Shown here in pieces: positions 25,466-35,076 of a DNA stretch of 64,000 nucleotides. The notes beneath the pieces are model-generated. The model was not told where the DNA came from, did not search any database, and worked only from the letters and a program-made list of their open reading frames with translations. The stretch is from Methylotenera oryzisoli (lineage in GTDB: Bacteria > Pseudomonadota > Gammaproteobacteria > Burkholderiales > Methylophilaceae): contig CAMCVF010000003.1 of assembly GCA_945881735.1 (NCBI GenBank), positions 124,001-188,000 on the forward strand, in the 5' to 3' direction. A program made the translations under genes and the position numbers. Each line of letters opens with the position of its first letter. The first letter of the stretch is position 1.

Positions 25466-26029
25466 TTATTTAGACTCGTTATACGCATCAAGACGCTTAT
25501 TAACCGCTTGCTTGAGCATATTGATGCTATCAACGATTTGGGTACTTTCAAAAGTAGCCAATTTTTGCACATTTTCCAAATCAATTTGGCGCGGAAATAC
25601 TTGAACAAAATTCTCACGCGGAGCTTCAGAAATAATTGCACCGTCATCTAACTCTGGTAAGGTGTCACAAGCAAATACAATACTGGGCACGCGCGTTTTA
25701 CCTGCTTGTGCATATAAATTGGTGACCAAAGAATCGGAAAATCCATAGGCCATTTTGGCAACGGTATTTGAAGTAGCAGGCGCAATCACTAAGGTGTGGT
25801 ATTTGCCCTGATAAAACAACTCTACAGGTACACTGCTAGCTGTTTTGTCTTGATAAACCCTATGGCCTGCTGCATCTAACTGCGCCTGAAAACCATATTG
25901 CTTAATAATTTCTACAGCGGCTTTACTTAAATAAACATCTATATTATTAATGGTTTGTAAACAATCAAGACATTCGCGCAAGTAGTGACCTGAACCAGTA
26001 ATTGCCCAAGCTAATCGCTTTGTTTGCAT
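25466..26029 (-). CDS. AfpA/DmrB-type flavoprotein, likely dihydromethanopterin reductase
   Basis: The 187-residue product has the flavoprotein fold start LAWAITGSGHYLRECLDCL and the FMN-binding loop LVIAPATSNTVAKMAYGFSD, then VFACDTLPELDDGA with a Cys. Archaeal DmrB and the related bacterial DmrX reduce dihydromethanopterin to H4MPT using electrons from ferredoxin or a similar donor. It is the first gene of the four-gene cofactor operon and follows purA by 45 bp, so it may also be read from the upstream hfl-hisZ-purA transcript. The choice between DmrB-like and other flavoproteins rests on neighbours. Confidence 0.82.
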   Translation of the reverse strand: MQTKRLAWAITGSGHYLRECLDCLQTINNIDVYLSKAAVEIIKQYGFQAQLDAAGHRVYQDKTASSVPVELFYQGKYHTLVIAPATSNTVAKMAYGFSDSLVTNLYAQAGKTRVPSIVFACDTLPELDDGAIISEAPRENFVQVFPRQIDLENVQKLATFESTQIVDSINMLKQAVNKRLDAYNESK

Positions 26030-26073
26030 TGGTTAAGTGTCCATTTATAGAGTTTGCATTTAGGTACGTCTAT

Positions 26074-27411
26074 TTATGAAAAGGGATGCTCAACAATAAT
26101 GGTCTCATCACGCTCTGGGCCCGTTGAAACAATGGCAATAGGCACTCCACACAAAGCTTCTAAGCGTTTAAGGTAATGTTGCGCATTTTTAGGTAAGCCA
26201 TCCCATGTTTTAACGCCAAACGTATTTTCTTTCCAGCCTGCAACCGTTTCATAAATTGGCTTGCAACGTGCAACATCATCGGCACCTACCGGCAGCATAT
26301 CCACTACTTTGCCATCCAATTCGTAACCCGTACAGATATCTAAGCTTGCAATACCATCTAACACATCAAGTTTAGTAATACATAAGCCTGTGAGCCCGTT
26401 AATGCGGGCAGAACGGCGCAAGGCAGCCGCATCAAACCAGCCGCAACGCCGTTTGCGTTTGGTTACAGTGCCAATCTCTTGGCCTTTATTAGACATTTGA
26501 TAGCCTGGCACACCTGCTGTTTCGATATCTAACTCGCTTGGAAAAGGGCCTCCGCCGACTCTAGTTGTATAGGCTTTGGTAATGCCAAGCACGTAATGCA
26601 ACATATTGGCACCCACTCCAGTACCTGCAGAAGCTTGACTAGCAATACAGTTGCTTGAAGTCACGAATGGATAAGTACCATGGTCAATGTCCAACAAAGT
26701 ACCCTGCGCACCCTCAAACAAAAGGTTTTCGCCTCTTCCGTTGGCCGCATATAACTCGGCTGAAATATCCGAAATCATCGGTTTTAATGAAATCGCATGT
26801 GCCATGCTAGAATCATATTGTTGATTAAAATCAACCGCTTTTGAACCCAAATAATTGGTTAATACAAAGTTGTGATAATCCATCACTTCTTTTAATTTTT
26901 CGGCAAAACGTTCTGGGTAAAACAAATCATAAACGCGCAAAGCACGGCGCGCAACTTTGTCTTCATATGTAGGGCCAATACCTTTGCCAGTAGTGCCGAT
27001 TTTAATCGCACGTTTAGCTTCGCGCGCTGTATCTAGCGCCACGTGATGACTTAAAATCAATGGGCAGCCTGGGCTGACTTTTAAGCGACTCTTAACTTCT
27101 AAGCCATCTTTTTCTAGTGCAGCGATTTCGCCAATTAAATGACCAGCATCCAACACAACGCCATTGCCGATATAGCAATTAACGCCTGCACGAACAATAC
27201 CCGAGGGTACAAGATTCAATTTATATACGTGCTGCGCATCACCCTGGCCAACAACTAAAGTATGGCCCGCATTATGACCACCCTGAAAACGTACAACACC
27301 CTGCGCGTGGTCTGTGAGCCAATCGACAATTTTTCCTTTGCCTTCATCTCCCCATTGTGTGCCAATAACGACCACGTTTTTGGCAGGATTATTTACTGTA
27401 TTTTGCGCCAT
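26074..27411 (-). CDS. purA: Adenylosuccinate synthetase
   Basis: The 445-residue product has the GTP-binding loop [16 protein letters not shown] (17-32), [23 protein letters not shown] and [20 protein letters not shown]. It makes adenylosuccinate from IMP, aspartate and GTP, the committed AMP step. It is downstream of hisZ in the usual hflC-hisZ-purA order. Confidence 0.97.
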   Translation of the reverse strand: MAQNTVNNPAKNVVVIGTQWGDEGKGKIVDWLTDHAQGVVRFQGGHNAGHTLVVGQGDAQHVYKLNLVPSGIVRAGVNCYIGNGVVLDAGHLIGEIAALEKDGLEVKSRLKVSPGCPLILSHHVALDTAREAKRAIKIGTTGKGIGPTYEDKVARRALRVYDLFYPERFAEKLKEVMDYHNFVLTNYLGSKAVDFNQQYDSSMAHAISLKPMISDISAELYAANGRGENLLFEGAQGTLLDIDHGTYPFVTSSNCIASQASAGTGVGANMLHYVLGITKAYTTRVGGGPFPSELDIETAGVPGYQMSNKGQEIGTVTKRKRRCGWFDAAALRRSARINGLTGLCITKLDVLDGIASLDICTGYELDGKVVDMLPVGADDVARCKPIYETVAGWKENTFGVKTWDGLPKNAQHYLKRLEALCGVPIAIVSTGPERDETIIVEHPFS

Positions 27412-27465
27412 AGCTTTTACTTAACTGTTTCGACTGAAATTAAAATAAAGGATTAACAAATGGGA

Positions 27466-28620
27466 TTATAAAGACTGGGGTTGCCATTGTCCGTTAGCCT
27501 CAATTAACTGCCTATCGCAATTAAGTTCCGCCATATCAATGCTTGAGTTTGGTAACGCTTGAATCACAACTTGACCTTCTGCACGCAGACCTTCAATAGC
27601 GATTGATAGTGCTTTATCGTCGCTTGCAGGCGCTAAAATCGCCTTTGCACTTGTTGCGGGCGGTAATGCCGTCACAGTGCCGCGCAAATCCAAACTAAAG
27701 CCTGTGGCTGGGCGTGCGCGCCCAAACACCAAACCCACTTCGTCGTAGCGGCCACCTAGTGCAATTGGCCCTGTGTAGCCCTTTGCGTAAGCCGCAAACA
27801 CAATACCACTATGGTAGTGATAGCCGCGCAACTCACTTAAATCAAACGAAACGTTTACGTTTAAATCAGTCAACTGTGCCGCAACAATGTTTAAATCGGC
27901 CAATGCTTTAGTTACTGCATCAATTTTGGGTAATTGCTGTGCCGCCTTTTGCAACATGGATGAATCGCCATTTAAATCGGTTAAATATATTAGGGCTTTT
28001 TTAATGTCTGCATCTAAATGTTGTACCAGCAAAGCCACACTAGCTTTGTCTTTACTCTGCAGTGCTGTGTATAAATCTTGTTCTAAATTAGCTGAGATAT
28101 TTCCTACTTTAACCAAGGCCTCAAAGATAGCTACATGGCTAAAATCAATATGTAGCTCTTTTAAACCTAAGGCCTGCAAGGCCTTAATCATGAGGCGATG
28201 AATTTCAATATCGCTCTCAATTCCTGCGTGGCCAAATAATTCGGCGCCCAGTTGTAAAGGCTCGCGTGTGTGCGCAAGGCCATCTGGCTTGGTCCGCAAA
28301 ACAGTGCCTGCGTAACATAGCCTTGATACACCTTGATGATTGAGCATATGTGCATCAATTCGCGCGGCTTGGGGCGTCATATCGGCGCGTATGCCCATCA
28401 AGCGGCCTGTTAGCTGATCAACCACTTTAAAAGTAGCTAAATCTAAATCATGGCCAGTGCCAGTAATTAAAGATTCTAAGTATTCCAAGGTAGGTGGAAT
28501 AATGTATTGATATCCATGTACTTTAAACAAATCCAGCAAGTGGCGACGCAATGCTTCTATGCGCGCCGCCTCGGCAGGCAACACATCTTCAATGTATTCA
28601 GGGAGCAACCAATTACGCAT
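27466..28620 (-). CDS. hisZ: ATP phosphoribosyltransferase regulatory subunit
   Basis: The 384-residue protein is a histidyl-tRNA synthetase catalytic-core paralogue (WLLPEYIEDVLPAEAARIEALR, then DMTPQAARIDAH, YAGTVLRTKP, ALGGRYDEVGLVFGRARPATGFS) without the anticodon-binding domain. With short-form HisG it gives a regulated first enzyme of histidine biosynthesis. hisG is not in this window. The true HisRS (hisS) is separate at 53.8 kb. Confidence 0.93.
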   Translation of the reverse strand: MRNWLLPEYIEDVLPAEAARIEALRRHLLDLFKVHGYQYIIPPTLEYLESLITGTGHDLDLATFKVVDQLTGRLMGIRADMTPQAARIDAHMLNHQGVSRLCYAGTVLRTKPDGLAHTREPLQLGAELFGHAGIESDIEIHRLMIKALQALGLKELHIDFSHVAIFEALVKVGNISANLEQDLYTALQSKDKASVALLVQHLDADIKKALIYLTDLNGDSSMLQKAAQQLPKIDAVTKALADLNIVAAQLTDLNVNVSFDLSELRGYHYHSGIVFAAYAKGYTGPIALGGRYDEVGLVFGRARPATGFSLDLRGTVTALPPATSAKAILAPASDDKALSIAIEGLRAEGQVVIQALPNSSIDMAELNCDRQLIEANGQWQPQSL

Positions 28621-28658
28621 GATTAAGTTTTAATTCGGTGTTAATGAAGCTTTTTGAA

Positions 28659-28702
28659 AGCGATAAAATCAAATTTAAACGACAATTTTAGATTTTATCG
28701 CT
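28659..28702. repeat. 12-bp perfect inverted repeat between DUF2065 gene and hisZ
   Basis: AGCGATAAAATC (28659-28670) is repeated inverted as GATTTTATCGCT (28691-28702). There is no T-run right after it on either strand, so it is not a clear terminator; an operator, or an RNA structure ahead of hisZ, is possible. Confidence 0.55.
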
Positions 28703-28811
28703 ATTTGAGGTTTTTGTAGATATTAATTTGTTTTAATCGCTATTTGCGCGATGTATTTTTAAGTGGAATAAGTTTCATTAAATCAAATAAGGTCAGATAA
28801 GGTGATGCCTT

Positions 28812-28997
28812 TTATTTTGACAACCAAAACAGCAAAGCACCGCCAACAATTGAAAATAAACCAACAAAACGCAGTTGACCATCTTTCAGGGCGACCATGC
28901 GCTTAAATGTTTCGCGCCAAGCTTGCGGTGCGATTAAAGGCATAATACCTTCTAAAATCAACATCAAGCCTAGCGCGGTAATTAGCGTACTATTCAT
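28812..28997 (-). CDS. DUF2065 small membrane protein
   Basis: The 61-residue protein has two membrane helices (TALGLMLILEGIMPLI and LFSIVGGALLFWL) joined by a short basic loop with AWRETFKRMV. This is DUF2065, regularly encoded right after hflC in proteobacteria. It starts 28 bp from the hflC stop. No function is known to me; a link to the HflKC membrane complex is suggested only by position. Confidence 0.88.
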   Translation of the reverse strand: MNSTLITALGLMLILEGIMPLIAPQAWRETFKRMVALKDGQLRFVGLFSIVGGALLFWLSK

Positions 28998-29025
28998 TTT
29001 AATTAGCTATTAGCAATAGCCGTGT

Positions 29026-29901
29026 TTACTTGCCGCCGCCAGCACTGCGCATATACTTAAAGAAATCCGATTTTGGATCGAGCACCATTACGTCGGATTT
29101 GCTTTTAAAGCTATTTTTATAGGCTTCCTGACTGCGATAAAACGCGTAGAATTCTGGATTTTTGCTGTATGCGCTAGAATAAATTTCAGCGGCTTTTGCA
29201 TCACCCTCACCCTTCATTTTTTGTGCGTTACCAAAAGCCTCGGCAATAATGACTTCGCGTTGCTTGTCAGCATCCGCACGAATCTTTTCAGATGCTGCCG
29301 CACCTTCTGAGCGCAATTGGTTAGCAATACGTTTACGCTCTGCAATCATACGGTCGTAAACCGATTTACTAATATCTTCAGAGTAATCCACGCGTTTTAA
29401 GCGAACATCTACCACTTGAATACCAATTTGACGTGCTTCTTTGTCGGCACGTGCGCGCATGTTATCCATAATGGCGCGGCGCTCGCCAGAAATCACATCA
29501 TGTACAGTACGTTTACCAAATTCATCACGCAAGCCAGCATTAACAACCTGCGCAAGCCTATCTTCTGCCGCACTTTCACCACCCTCTTTAACAGAAACAT
29601 AGTATTTTGATGGGTCAATAATGCGCCACTTAACAAACGAGTCTACCGTCATGGTTTTATTTTCGCTGGTAATAATTTCAGCAGGTTGCTCATAATCTAA
29701 TGTCAAAATACGCTTATCAAAATATTTTAAATCGTCAAGCAACGGCACTTTGAAAAACAATCCAGGCTCTTTATGGACCGATACGATTTCACCCAATCTA
29801 AATACCAATGCGTACTCACGTTGATCAACCGTGAAAAAAGACATGGTTAATATCACCAGTAACACAAACAAGCCGACTAAATAGGTCCCTATATTTTTCA
29901 T
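29026..29901 (-). CDS. hflC: FtsH protease modulator HflC
   Basis: The 291-residue product has one N-terminal membrane anchor and a SPFH/band-7 domain (VDQREYALVFRLGEIV, then DSFVKWRIIDPSKYYVSV) followed by a long helical region rich in Ala, Glu and Lys. With HflK it forms a large periplasm-facing cage around FtsH and limits its proteolysis. It follows hflK on the same strand with a 53-bp gap. Confidence 0.95.
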   Translation of the reverse strand: MKNIGTYLVGLFVLLVILTMSFFTVDQREYALVFRLGEIVSVHKEPGLFFKVPLLDDLKYFDKRILTLDYEQPAEIITSENKTMTVDSFVKWRIIDPSKYYVSVKEGGESAAEDRLAQVVNAGLRDEFGKRTVHDVISGERRAIMDNMRARADKEARQIGIQVVDVRLKRVDYSEDISKSVYDRMIAERKRIANQLRSEGAAASEKIRADADKQREVIIAEAFGNAQKMKGEGDAKAAEIYSSAYSKNPEFYAFYRSQEAYKNSFKSKSDVMVLDPKSDFFKYMRSAGGGK

Positions 29902-29954
29902 TTCAGTTCTCTTTTAAATTCATTTAAAAATAACGATATGTGTCTTTAATCTAA

Positions 29955-31118
29955 CTATCGACTATCTCTATCACGACTGCGCATTAATTCACGCGCCATG
30001 TCTGCTTCGCTATCTGATTGCTTTATTGTGCTTTGGGCTGCTACGCTTGGAGCAGTGCTTGGGCCAACAGCACCTGCTGCCATTAGTTTATCCAAAGGTA
30101 AATACAATAGGCTATTGCCACCTTGCTGATCCACAATTACTTTGCTAGTACTAGACATAATTTGTTCTTGAGCGTCTAAATACAAACGTTGACGCGTTAC
30201 ATCAGGAGCTTTAGTAAATTGCGCTAAAATTTGCTCAAAGCGGCTGGCGTTACCTCTAGCCTCGTTTTCCACTTTAAGTTTATAGCCAGAGGACTCTTCT
30301 ACCAAACGTGAGGCATTACCACGTGCTTTAGGTATCACATCGTTTGCGTAAGCTTGACCTTCATTGATTTGGCGTTGGTAATCCTGATTGGCACGGTTTA
30401 CGTCATCAAAAGCTTCTTTCACCTGCTCAGGCGCGGCGCCTTTTTGACGTGAAACGCTGGTAATTAATACGCCAGTTTTATAGCTATCGAGAATGGCTTG
30501 CATACGCTCTGATGTATCTGGCAAGCCTTTTTGCAGCAAATCATCCAACTTGCTTTTACCCACAATTTCTCTAATCGCAGTTTCTGCTGCGGACATTACT
30601 GACTCATCTGTTGAACGATTGTTAAATAGATAATCTTTAGCATTTTTTAATTTATATTGCACCGCTACTTGCATATCAATGATGTTTTCATCTTCAGTTA
30701 ACATTAGTGCCTCTTTTGGCTGCCTTGTTTTGCCTCCTGCACCATCACCGATACTTCTGTAACCAACCTCTAAGCGGCGCACTTGTTCCATATTCACTAC
30801 TTCAGCCGATTCAATCGGATACGGCCAATGCCATCTTGGACCTGGCTCTGTGGTTTCAGTATATTTACCAAAACGTTGCACTACGCCCAGCGAGCCTTGA
30901 TCGACAATATAAAAACCTGTTGCTAACCAAATAGCGGCAATTACCGCTAATATTGGTAAAACAGGCACATCAAACTCTTTATTGTTTGATGGTTGGCCGC
31001 TTCTACCACCCTTTTTACCAAAAAGATTATTAATTTTTTGGTTTAAATCGCTCAGTATCTGATCCAAATCAGGTGGACCTTCATTATTTTTTTGACCAAA
31101 ACCAGGAAACTTAATCAT
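29955..31118 (-). CDS. hflK: FtsH protease modulator HflK
   Basis: The 387-residue product has a Gly/Asn-rich cytoplasmic N-terminus (about 1-48, with KKGGRSGQPS), a membrane segment (about 50-70), a SPFH domain (VDQGSLGVVQRFGKY, then DMQVAVQYKLKNAKDYLFN) and a helical C-terminal part. It is the partner of HflC in the HflKC-FtsH complex. Its position between hflX and hflC is standard. Confidence 0.95.
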   Translation of the reverse strand: MIKFPGFGQKNNEGPPDLDQILSDLNQKINNLFGKKGGRSGQPSNNKEFDVPVLPILAVIAAIWLATGFYIVDQGSLGVVQRFGKYTETTEPGPRWHWPYPIESAEVVNMEQVRRLEVGYRSIGDGAGGKTRQPKEALMLTEDENIIDMQVAVQYKLKNAKDYLFNNRSTDESVMSAAETAIREIVGKSKLDDLLQKGLPDTSERMQAILDSYKTGVLITSVSRQKGAAPEQVKEAFDDVNRANQDYQRQINEGQAYANDVIPKARGNASRLVEESSGYKLKVENEARGNASRFEQILAQFTKAPDVTRQRLYLDAQEQIMSSTSKVIVDQQGGNSLLYLPLDKLMAAGAVGPSTAPSVAAQSTIKQSDSEADMARELMRSRDRDSR

Positions 31119-31210
31119 ATATTGCTCCGCACTTTATTACAGATGTTATTGACAAAATTACTTACAAAAATTACTGATATTATTGATAAAACTGGGCTTT
31201 AATTTTGCGA

Positions 31211-32401
31211 TTAAACATAAGCACTTTCTTCTGTGCTTTGTCTTCTTAACAGCTGCTGATGTTCCGTTAGCGCTAATTTTAAATAGTCGATTCCATCGCC
31301 TGTAACGGCTGAAAGACTCAATTTTGAAATATTACCATATTCATCGCGAATCAATCCTGCCGTCATATCCAGCTTATCAATCTGATTTAACACTAAAATT
31401 TGTGGTACTTTTGAAGCACCAATTTCTTGTAAAACCAAGTTAACTTGCGCAATTTGCGCATCGCGATTAGTGCTTGCAACATCCACCACATGCAGCAATA
31501 AATCGGCTTGCGACGCTTCTTCTAATGTTGCGCCAAACGCTTCAATTAATGTAGTAGGTAAGTGTTTAATAAACCCAACCGTATCGGAAACCACTACAGA
31601 ACCACCACCAGAATGGTAATCTTCACCCAAATACATTTTTCGTGAAGTCGTATCTAGCGTGGCGAATAGCTGATCTGCCGCATAAACACCTGACTGCGTT
31701 AAGCGATTAAATAAAGTGGATTTTCCAGCGTTGGTGTAACCAACCAATGATACCGTCATTTGATTAGAACGCTTACGCGCACGACGTTGCATATTGCGTT
31801 GCGATTTTAATTTCTCTAATTTTTCACGTAACTGTTTGACGCGCACGCGCAACATACGTCGATCTAACTCTAACTGTGTTTCGCCAGGGCCACCACGAAC
31901 ACCAATGCCGCCTTTTTGCCGCTCTAAGTGGGTCCAGCCGCGTACCAGCCTAGTGGATAAATGCTCAAGTTGTGCTAGCTCAACTTGTAATTTACCTTCA
32001 TGGGTTTGCGCACGCTGTGCAAAAATATCTAAAATCAAGCCTGTTCTATCTAACACCTTGGCCTGCAAAAGACGTTCTAAATTACGCTGTTGCGATGTAC
32101 TTAAGTCGTGATTGAAGGCGATTAACTGTGTTTCACTTGATTCCAGCATCAGTTTTAATTCATCGGCTTTACCACTACCGATAAATAATTTTGCATCAGG
32201 CGTGTTGCGCTTGCCTTCTAGCGTGCCGCGCACTTGCATACCAGCCGAAATCACAAGCTGTCTAAGTTCGTGCAAACTTTCTTCATAATCAGGCTCGCCA
32301 AAATCCACACTCACTAGTATGACCGCACCATTTGAAGGCGCCGTGAATGTAGATGGATTTGCTAGGGTATTTTCGCCGTAACCAGAGGGTCTAATTGACA
32401 A
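31211..32401 (-). CDS. hflX: Ribosome-rescue GTPase HflX
   Basis: The 396-residue product has the HflX N-terminal nucleotide-binding domain (about 25-190, with HDLSTSQQRNLERLLQ, FAQRAQTHEGKLQVELAQL and GGIGVRGPGE-like GGIGVRGGPGETQLE), a coiled segment, and a GTPase domain with GYTNAGKSTLFN, DTVGF and NQID. It splits stalled 70S ribosomes under stress. It begins 3 bp after hfq ends, so the pair is co-transcribed. Confidence 0.96.
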   Translation of the reverse strand: MSIRPSGYGENTLANPSTFTAPSNGAVILVSVDFGEPDYEESLHELRQLVISAGMQVRGTLEGKRNTPDAKLFIGSGKADELKLMLESSETQLIAFNHDLSTSQQRNLERLLQAKVLDRTGLILDIFAQRAQTHEGKLQVELAQLEHLSTRLVRGWTHLERQKGGIGVRGGPGETQLELDRRMLRVRVKQLREKLEKLKSQRNMQRRARKRSNQMTVSLVGYTNAGKSTLFNRLTQSGVYAADQLFATLDTTSRKMYLGEDYHSGGGSVVVSDTVGFIKHLPTTLIEAFGATLEEASQADLLLHVVDVASTNRDAQIAQVNLVLQEIGASKVPQILVLNQIDKLDMTAGLIRDEYGNISKLSLSAVTGDGIDYLKLALTEHQQLLRRQSTEESAYV

Positions 32402-32404
32402 GCT

Positions 32405-32644
32405 TTATTCTTCTGTATGTTCTGACAAGGTCATGGTAACTGCGCGAGCAGGCACGATTGTAGAAATAGCGTGCTTGTATACCATTTGTGTCACTGTGTT
32501 TTTAAGCAAAATAACGTACTGATCAAACGAATCCACTTGGCCTTGTAATTTAATACCATTGACCAAGTAAATTGAAACTTGTACATGTTCTTTTCTGAGT
32601 GCGTTTAAGAATGGATCTTGCAGCATTTGTCCTTTATTATTCAT
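32405..32644 (-). CDS. hfq: RNA chaperone Hfq
   Basis: The 79-residue protein has the complete Sm core: [18 protein letters not shown], the Sm1 part with [19 protein letters not shown], and Sm2 with [14 protein letters not shown], including the YKH proximal-face residues. The C-terminal tail is short, as in many betaproteobacteria. It forms a hexameric ring that pairs small RNAs with mRNAs. It heads hfq-hflX-hflK-hflC; the usual upstream neighbour der is 16 kb away here. Confidence 0.97.
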   Translation of the reverse strand: MNNKGQMLQDPFLNALRKEHVQVSIYLVNGIKLQGQVDSFDQYVILLKNTVTQMVYKHAISTIVPARAVTMTLSEHTEE

Positions 32645-32828
32645 GTTTGTGCTCCTTGTGGTTTTATAAAATTGGAGAAGCCTGATAATTCAAAGCTTTT
32701 ACTGCCACCTATAGGATTATAATTGCGTCTTTTTGTTCGCATTTCAATAGAAATTTTAGATATTTTTTGAAAATTTATGTATTAATAATTTTTTAAACAA
32801 ATTAATCCACATACTCACTTTAAATCGC

Positions 32829-34223
32829 TTAAATTAAATGTTTTTGTAATCTAGCTAATGTTAATTTTTGTCCCAACAAAGCCATCACTTGGTCAATACT
32901 GGGTGATTGCGTATTACCAGTTAGCATCACACGTAGCGGCATAGCCACTTTCGGAAACTTAAGTTGATTTTCGGCGACAACAGCGTTTATCTCGGCATGA
33001 ATCGCCTCCGCAGTCCAATCAATAATACCCAGTTTTTCACTTAAAGTACGAATCACAGGCAGAATTTCTGGGGTTAAATGTTTTTCAACATCAGCTAGAT
33101 TGGCTTTAGGCAGCGCATAAAAATAAGCCACTTCGCTGGCCAGCTGATTTAGATTATTGGTCCGCTCACGGTACAAAGCCAACACGTCTTGTAATTTTGG
33201 CTGCAAACTTACTTCAACATTTAACTTAGTAAGTCGTGTGGCAATATCGAGAGCAAGCACATCAATATTGGCTTCTTTGATATAGTGCGCGTTTAGCCAG
33301 TTCAATTTTTCGGTATTAAACTGCGCGGCAGATGGTGTAATATGGTCTAAATCGAACCATTCACAAAATTGCTGCATATTAAAAACTTCCGCATCGCCAT
33401 GACTCCAGCCAAGACGTGAAAGATAATTTAAAACAGCCTCTCTTAAATATCCATCTTCATGATATTGCATCACGCTGACAGCACCGTGGCGTTTAGATAG
33501 TTTCTGGCCATCACCCCCCAAAATCATTGATAAATGGGCATACTGCGGAACGGTGGCACCTAAAGCCTTGAGCATATTTATTTGGCGCGGCGTGTTGTTC
33601 ACATGGTCATCACCGCGAATCACTTGTGTGATACCCATCTCAAAATCGTCTACCACCACACAAAAATTATATGTGGGTGTGCCATCGGCTCGGGCAATAA
33701 TCAAATCATCTAATTCAGCATTAGCGATTTCAATACGTCCTTTCACCAAATCATCCCAAGCCACTACACCAGTTTGCGGATTTCTAAAACGCACTACAGG
33801 TGAAATATCGACTGGAATTGCAGGTAAAGTTTTGCCTGATTCTGGACGCCATTTTCCATCATAGCGTGGCTTTAATCCTTGCTGCATTTGGCTTTCACGC
33901 AAGGCTTCTAGTTCTTCTTTGCTGCTGTAACAATAATAAGCTGTACCAGCATCTAACATGGTTTGAAGCATTTTTTTATAGGTTTCCATGCGTTGCATTT
34001 GGTAAAACGGACCTTCGTCGTAATCCAAGCCAAGCCATTGCATGCCATCCAAAATCGCCTGCACCGCTTCTGGCGTGCTGCGCTCTAAATCAGTATCTTC
34101 AATTCGCAGAATAAATTGTCCTCCATTTTTTTTGGCATATGCCCAAGAAAACAGCGCAGTGCGCGCGCCGCCAATATGTAAAAATCCGGTGGGGCTGGGA
34201 GCAAATCGAGTACGAACAGTCAT
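32829..34223 (-). CDS. gltX: Glutamyl-tRNA synthetase
   Basis: The 464-residue class I synthetase has RFAPSPTGFLHIGGARTALF (HIGH motif) and KLSKRHGAVSV (KMSKS motif, about 237), plus the helical anticodon-binding C-terminal half. It charges tRNA-Glu. It is separated from hfq by 184 bp and is probably transcribed alone. Confidence 0.97.
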   Translation of the reverse strand: MTVRTRFAPSPTGFLHIGGARTALFSWAYAKKNGGQFILRIEDTDLERSTPEAVQAILDGMQWLGLDYDEGPFYQMQRMETYKKMLQTMLDAGTAYYCYSSKEELEALRESQMQQGLKPRYDGKWRPESGKTLPAIPVDISPVVRFRNPQTGVVAWDDLVKGRIEIANAELDDLIIARADGTPTYNFCVVVDDFEMGITQVIRGDDHVNNTPRQINMLKALGATVPQYAHLSMILGGDGQKLSKRHGAVSVMQYHEDGYLREAVLNYLSRLGWSHGDAEVFNMQQFCEWFDLDHITPSAAQFNTEKLNWLNAHYIKEANIDVLALDIATRLTKLNVEVSLQPKLQDVLALYRERTNNLNQLASEVAYFYALPKANLADVEKHLTPEILPVIRTLSEKLGIIDWTAEAIHAEINAVVAENQLKFPKVAMPLRVMLTGNTQSPSIDQVMALLGQKLTLARLQKHLI

Positions 34224-34326
34224 GAATAAAAGGTATTAAATTAAAACACTATTCTAGCATGTCTGATAAATGCTGAATTTGCATATATTAGAAGACCTTA
34301 ATTTTGAGCGTTTATAAAAGTTATAA

Positions 34327-34533
34327 TCTCAATTTGTACATATTAAAAACCCTAAACCGGAAATTGAAATCAATATTTCTGAAACTTCTTACAACTATTG
34401 TCGGCAATCGTATATTGCATATCTCAAAGTAATTGAAAAAGTCAGCAACCCAAATAAGTTTAAATTAGAAGGCAATATACCTATCACCATTATTGCCAGA
34501 GCCTTTTACACAGCGGCGCATATAATGAAATAG
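34327..34533 (+). pseudogene. Unrecognised coding remnant without start codon
   Basis: A 68-codon open frame with protein-like composition (pieces EIEINISETSYNYCRQSYI and FKLEGNIPITIIARAFY) runs between stop codons, with no ATG/GTG start. It lies in an 850-base gap between gltX and the efflux operon that has fragments of frames but no intact gene. I do not recognise the family. It is probably part of one decayed gene together with the fragment near 34.9 kb. Confidence 0.4.
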
Positions 34534-34830
34534 CGCATCTATAAACAGTCAATTTGCCTATTAAAATAAAGTTACAACTATATGCATAGTCCCGTATTCC
34601 TTCTCAGCAAGGCCTATTAATGCTACCGATTGAGCTGTTTAAATTATCGCCACCTAGTACTTTGTCTGCTTATTTTACTTAGATAGTTATGCTTTGAAAC
34701 TTAGTACAAGAAAACTTTCCCAAGCAACAAGTGGATATTGCTAATCAGTGTATTAATACACTGACTAACGCGCGTGCATATCGGCAAATTCTATACGCCA
34801 AAACAATACTTATTTTTTGTTGATTTATAA
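34534..34830. other. Decayed, gene-free stretch
   Basis: Short plus-strand frames with coding-like composition can be read here (for example ENFPKQQVDIANQCINTL, before a stop at about 34.82 kb), but they are broken by stops and frame changes. Together with the flanking fragments this looks like one or two lost plus-strand genes. No RNA gene or repeat was found. Confidence 0.4.
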
Positions 34831-35025
34831 AAAGATTTGCCTGCTAATCGCATGCGTGATTTTGAATACAACGAAAAGTGTCGTTATCGGGAGCCAATTG
34901 AGTTCGAAAAGCAATTAAAAGTAGGTATTACGGTAACCAATCTCGGCGAAACGCCTACAAGCCTTCTGGGCGCAAAAATTAGCATTTTGTTAAATAAAAA
35001 ATCAGTTTACTTTAGTGGCAACTGA
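34831..35025 (+). pseudogene. Unrecognised C-terminal coding remnant
   Basis: The frame reads KDLPANRMRDFEYNEKCRY, then VGITVTNLGETPTSLLGAKI and ends at 35025. It opens right after a stop codon and has only an internal TTG as possible start. The ITVTNLGETP segment resembles a beta-sandwich edge, but I cannot name the family. It is convergent with the efflux operon that ends at 35077. Confidence 0.4.
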
Positions 35026-35076
35026 CTCCTTTTTTAAAGGGGTTTTATTAGAGGACGTAGGTTTAGTTTCTAACGG

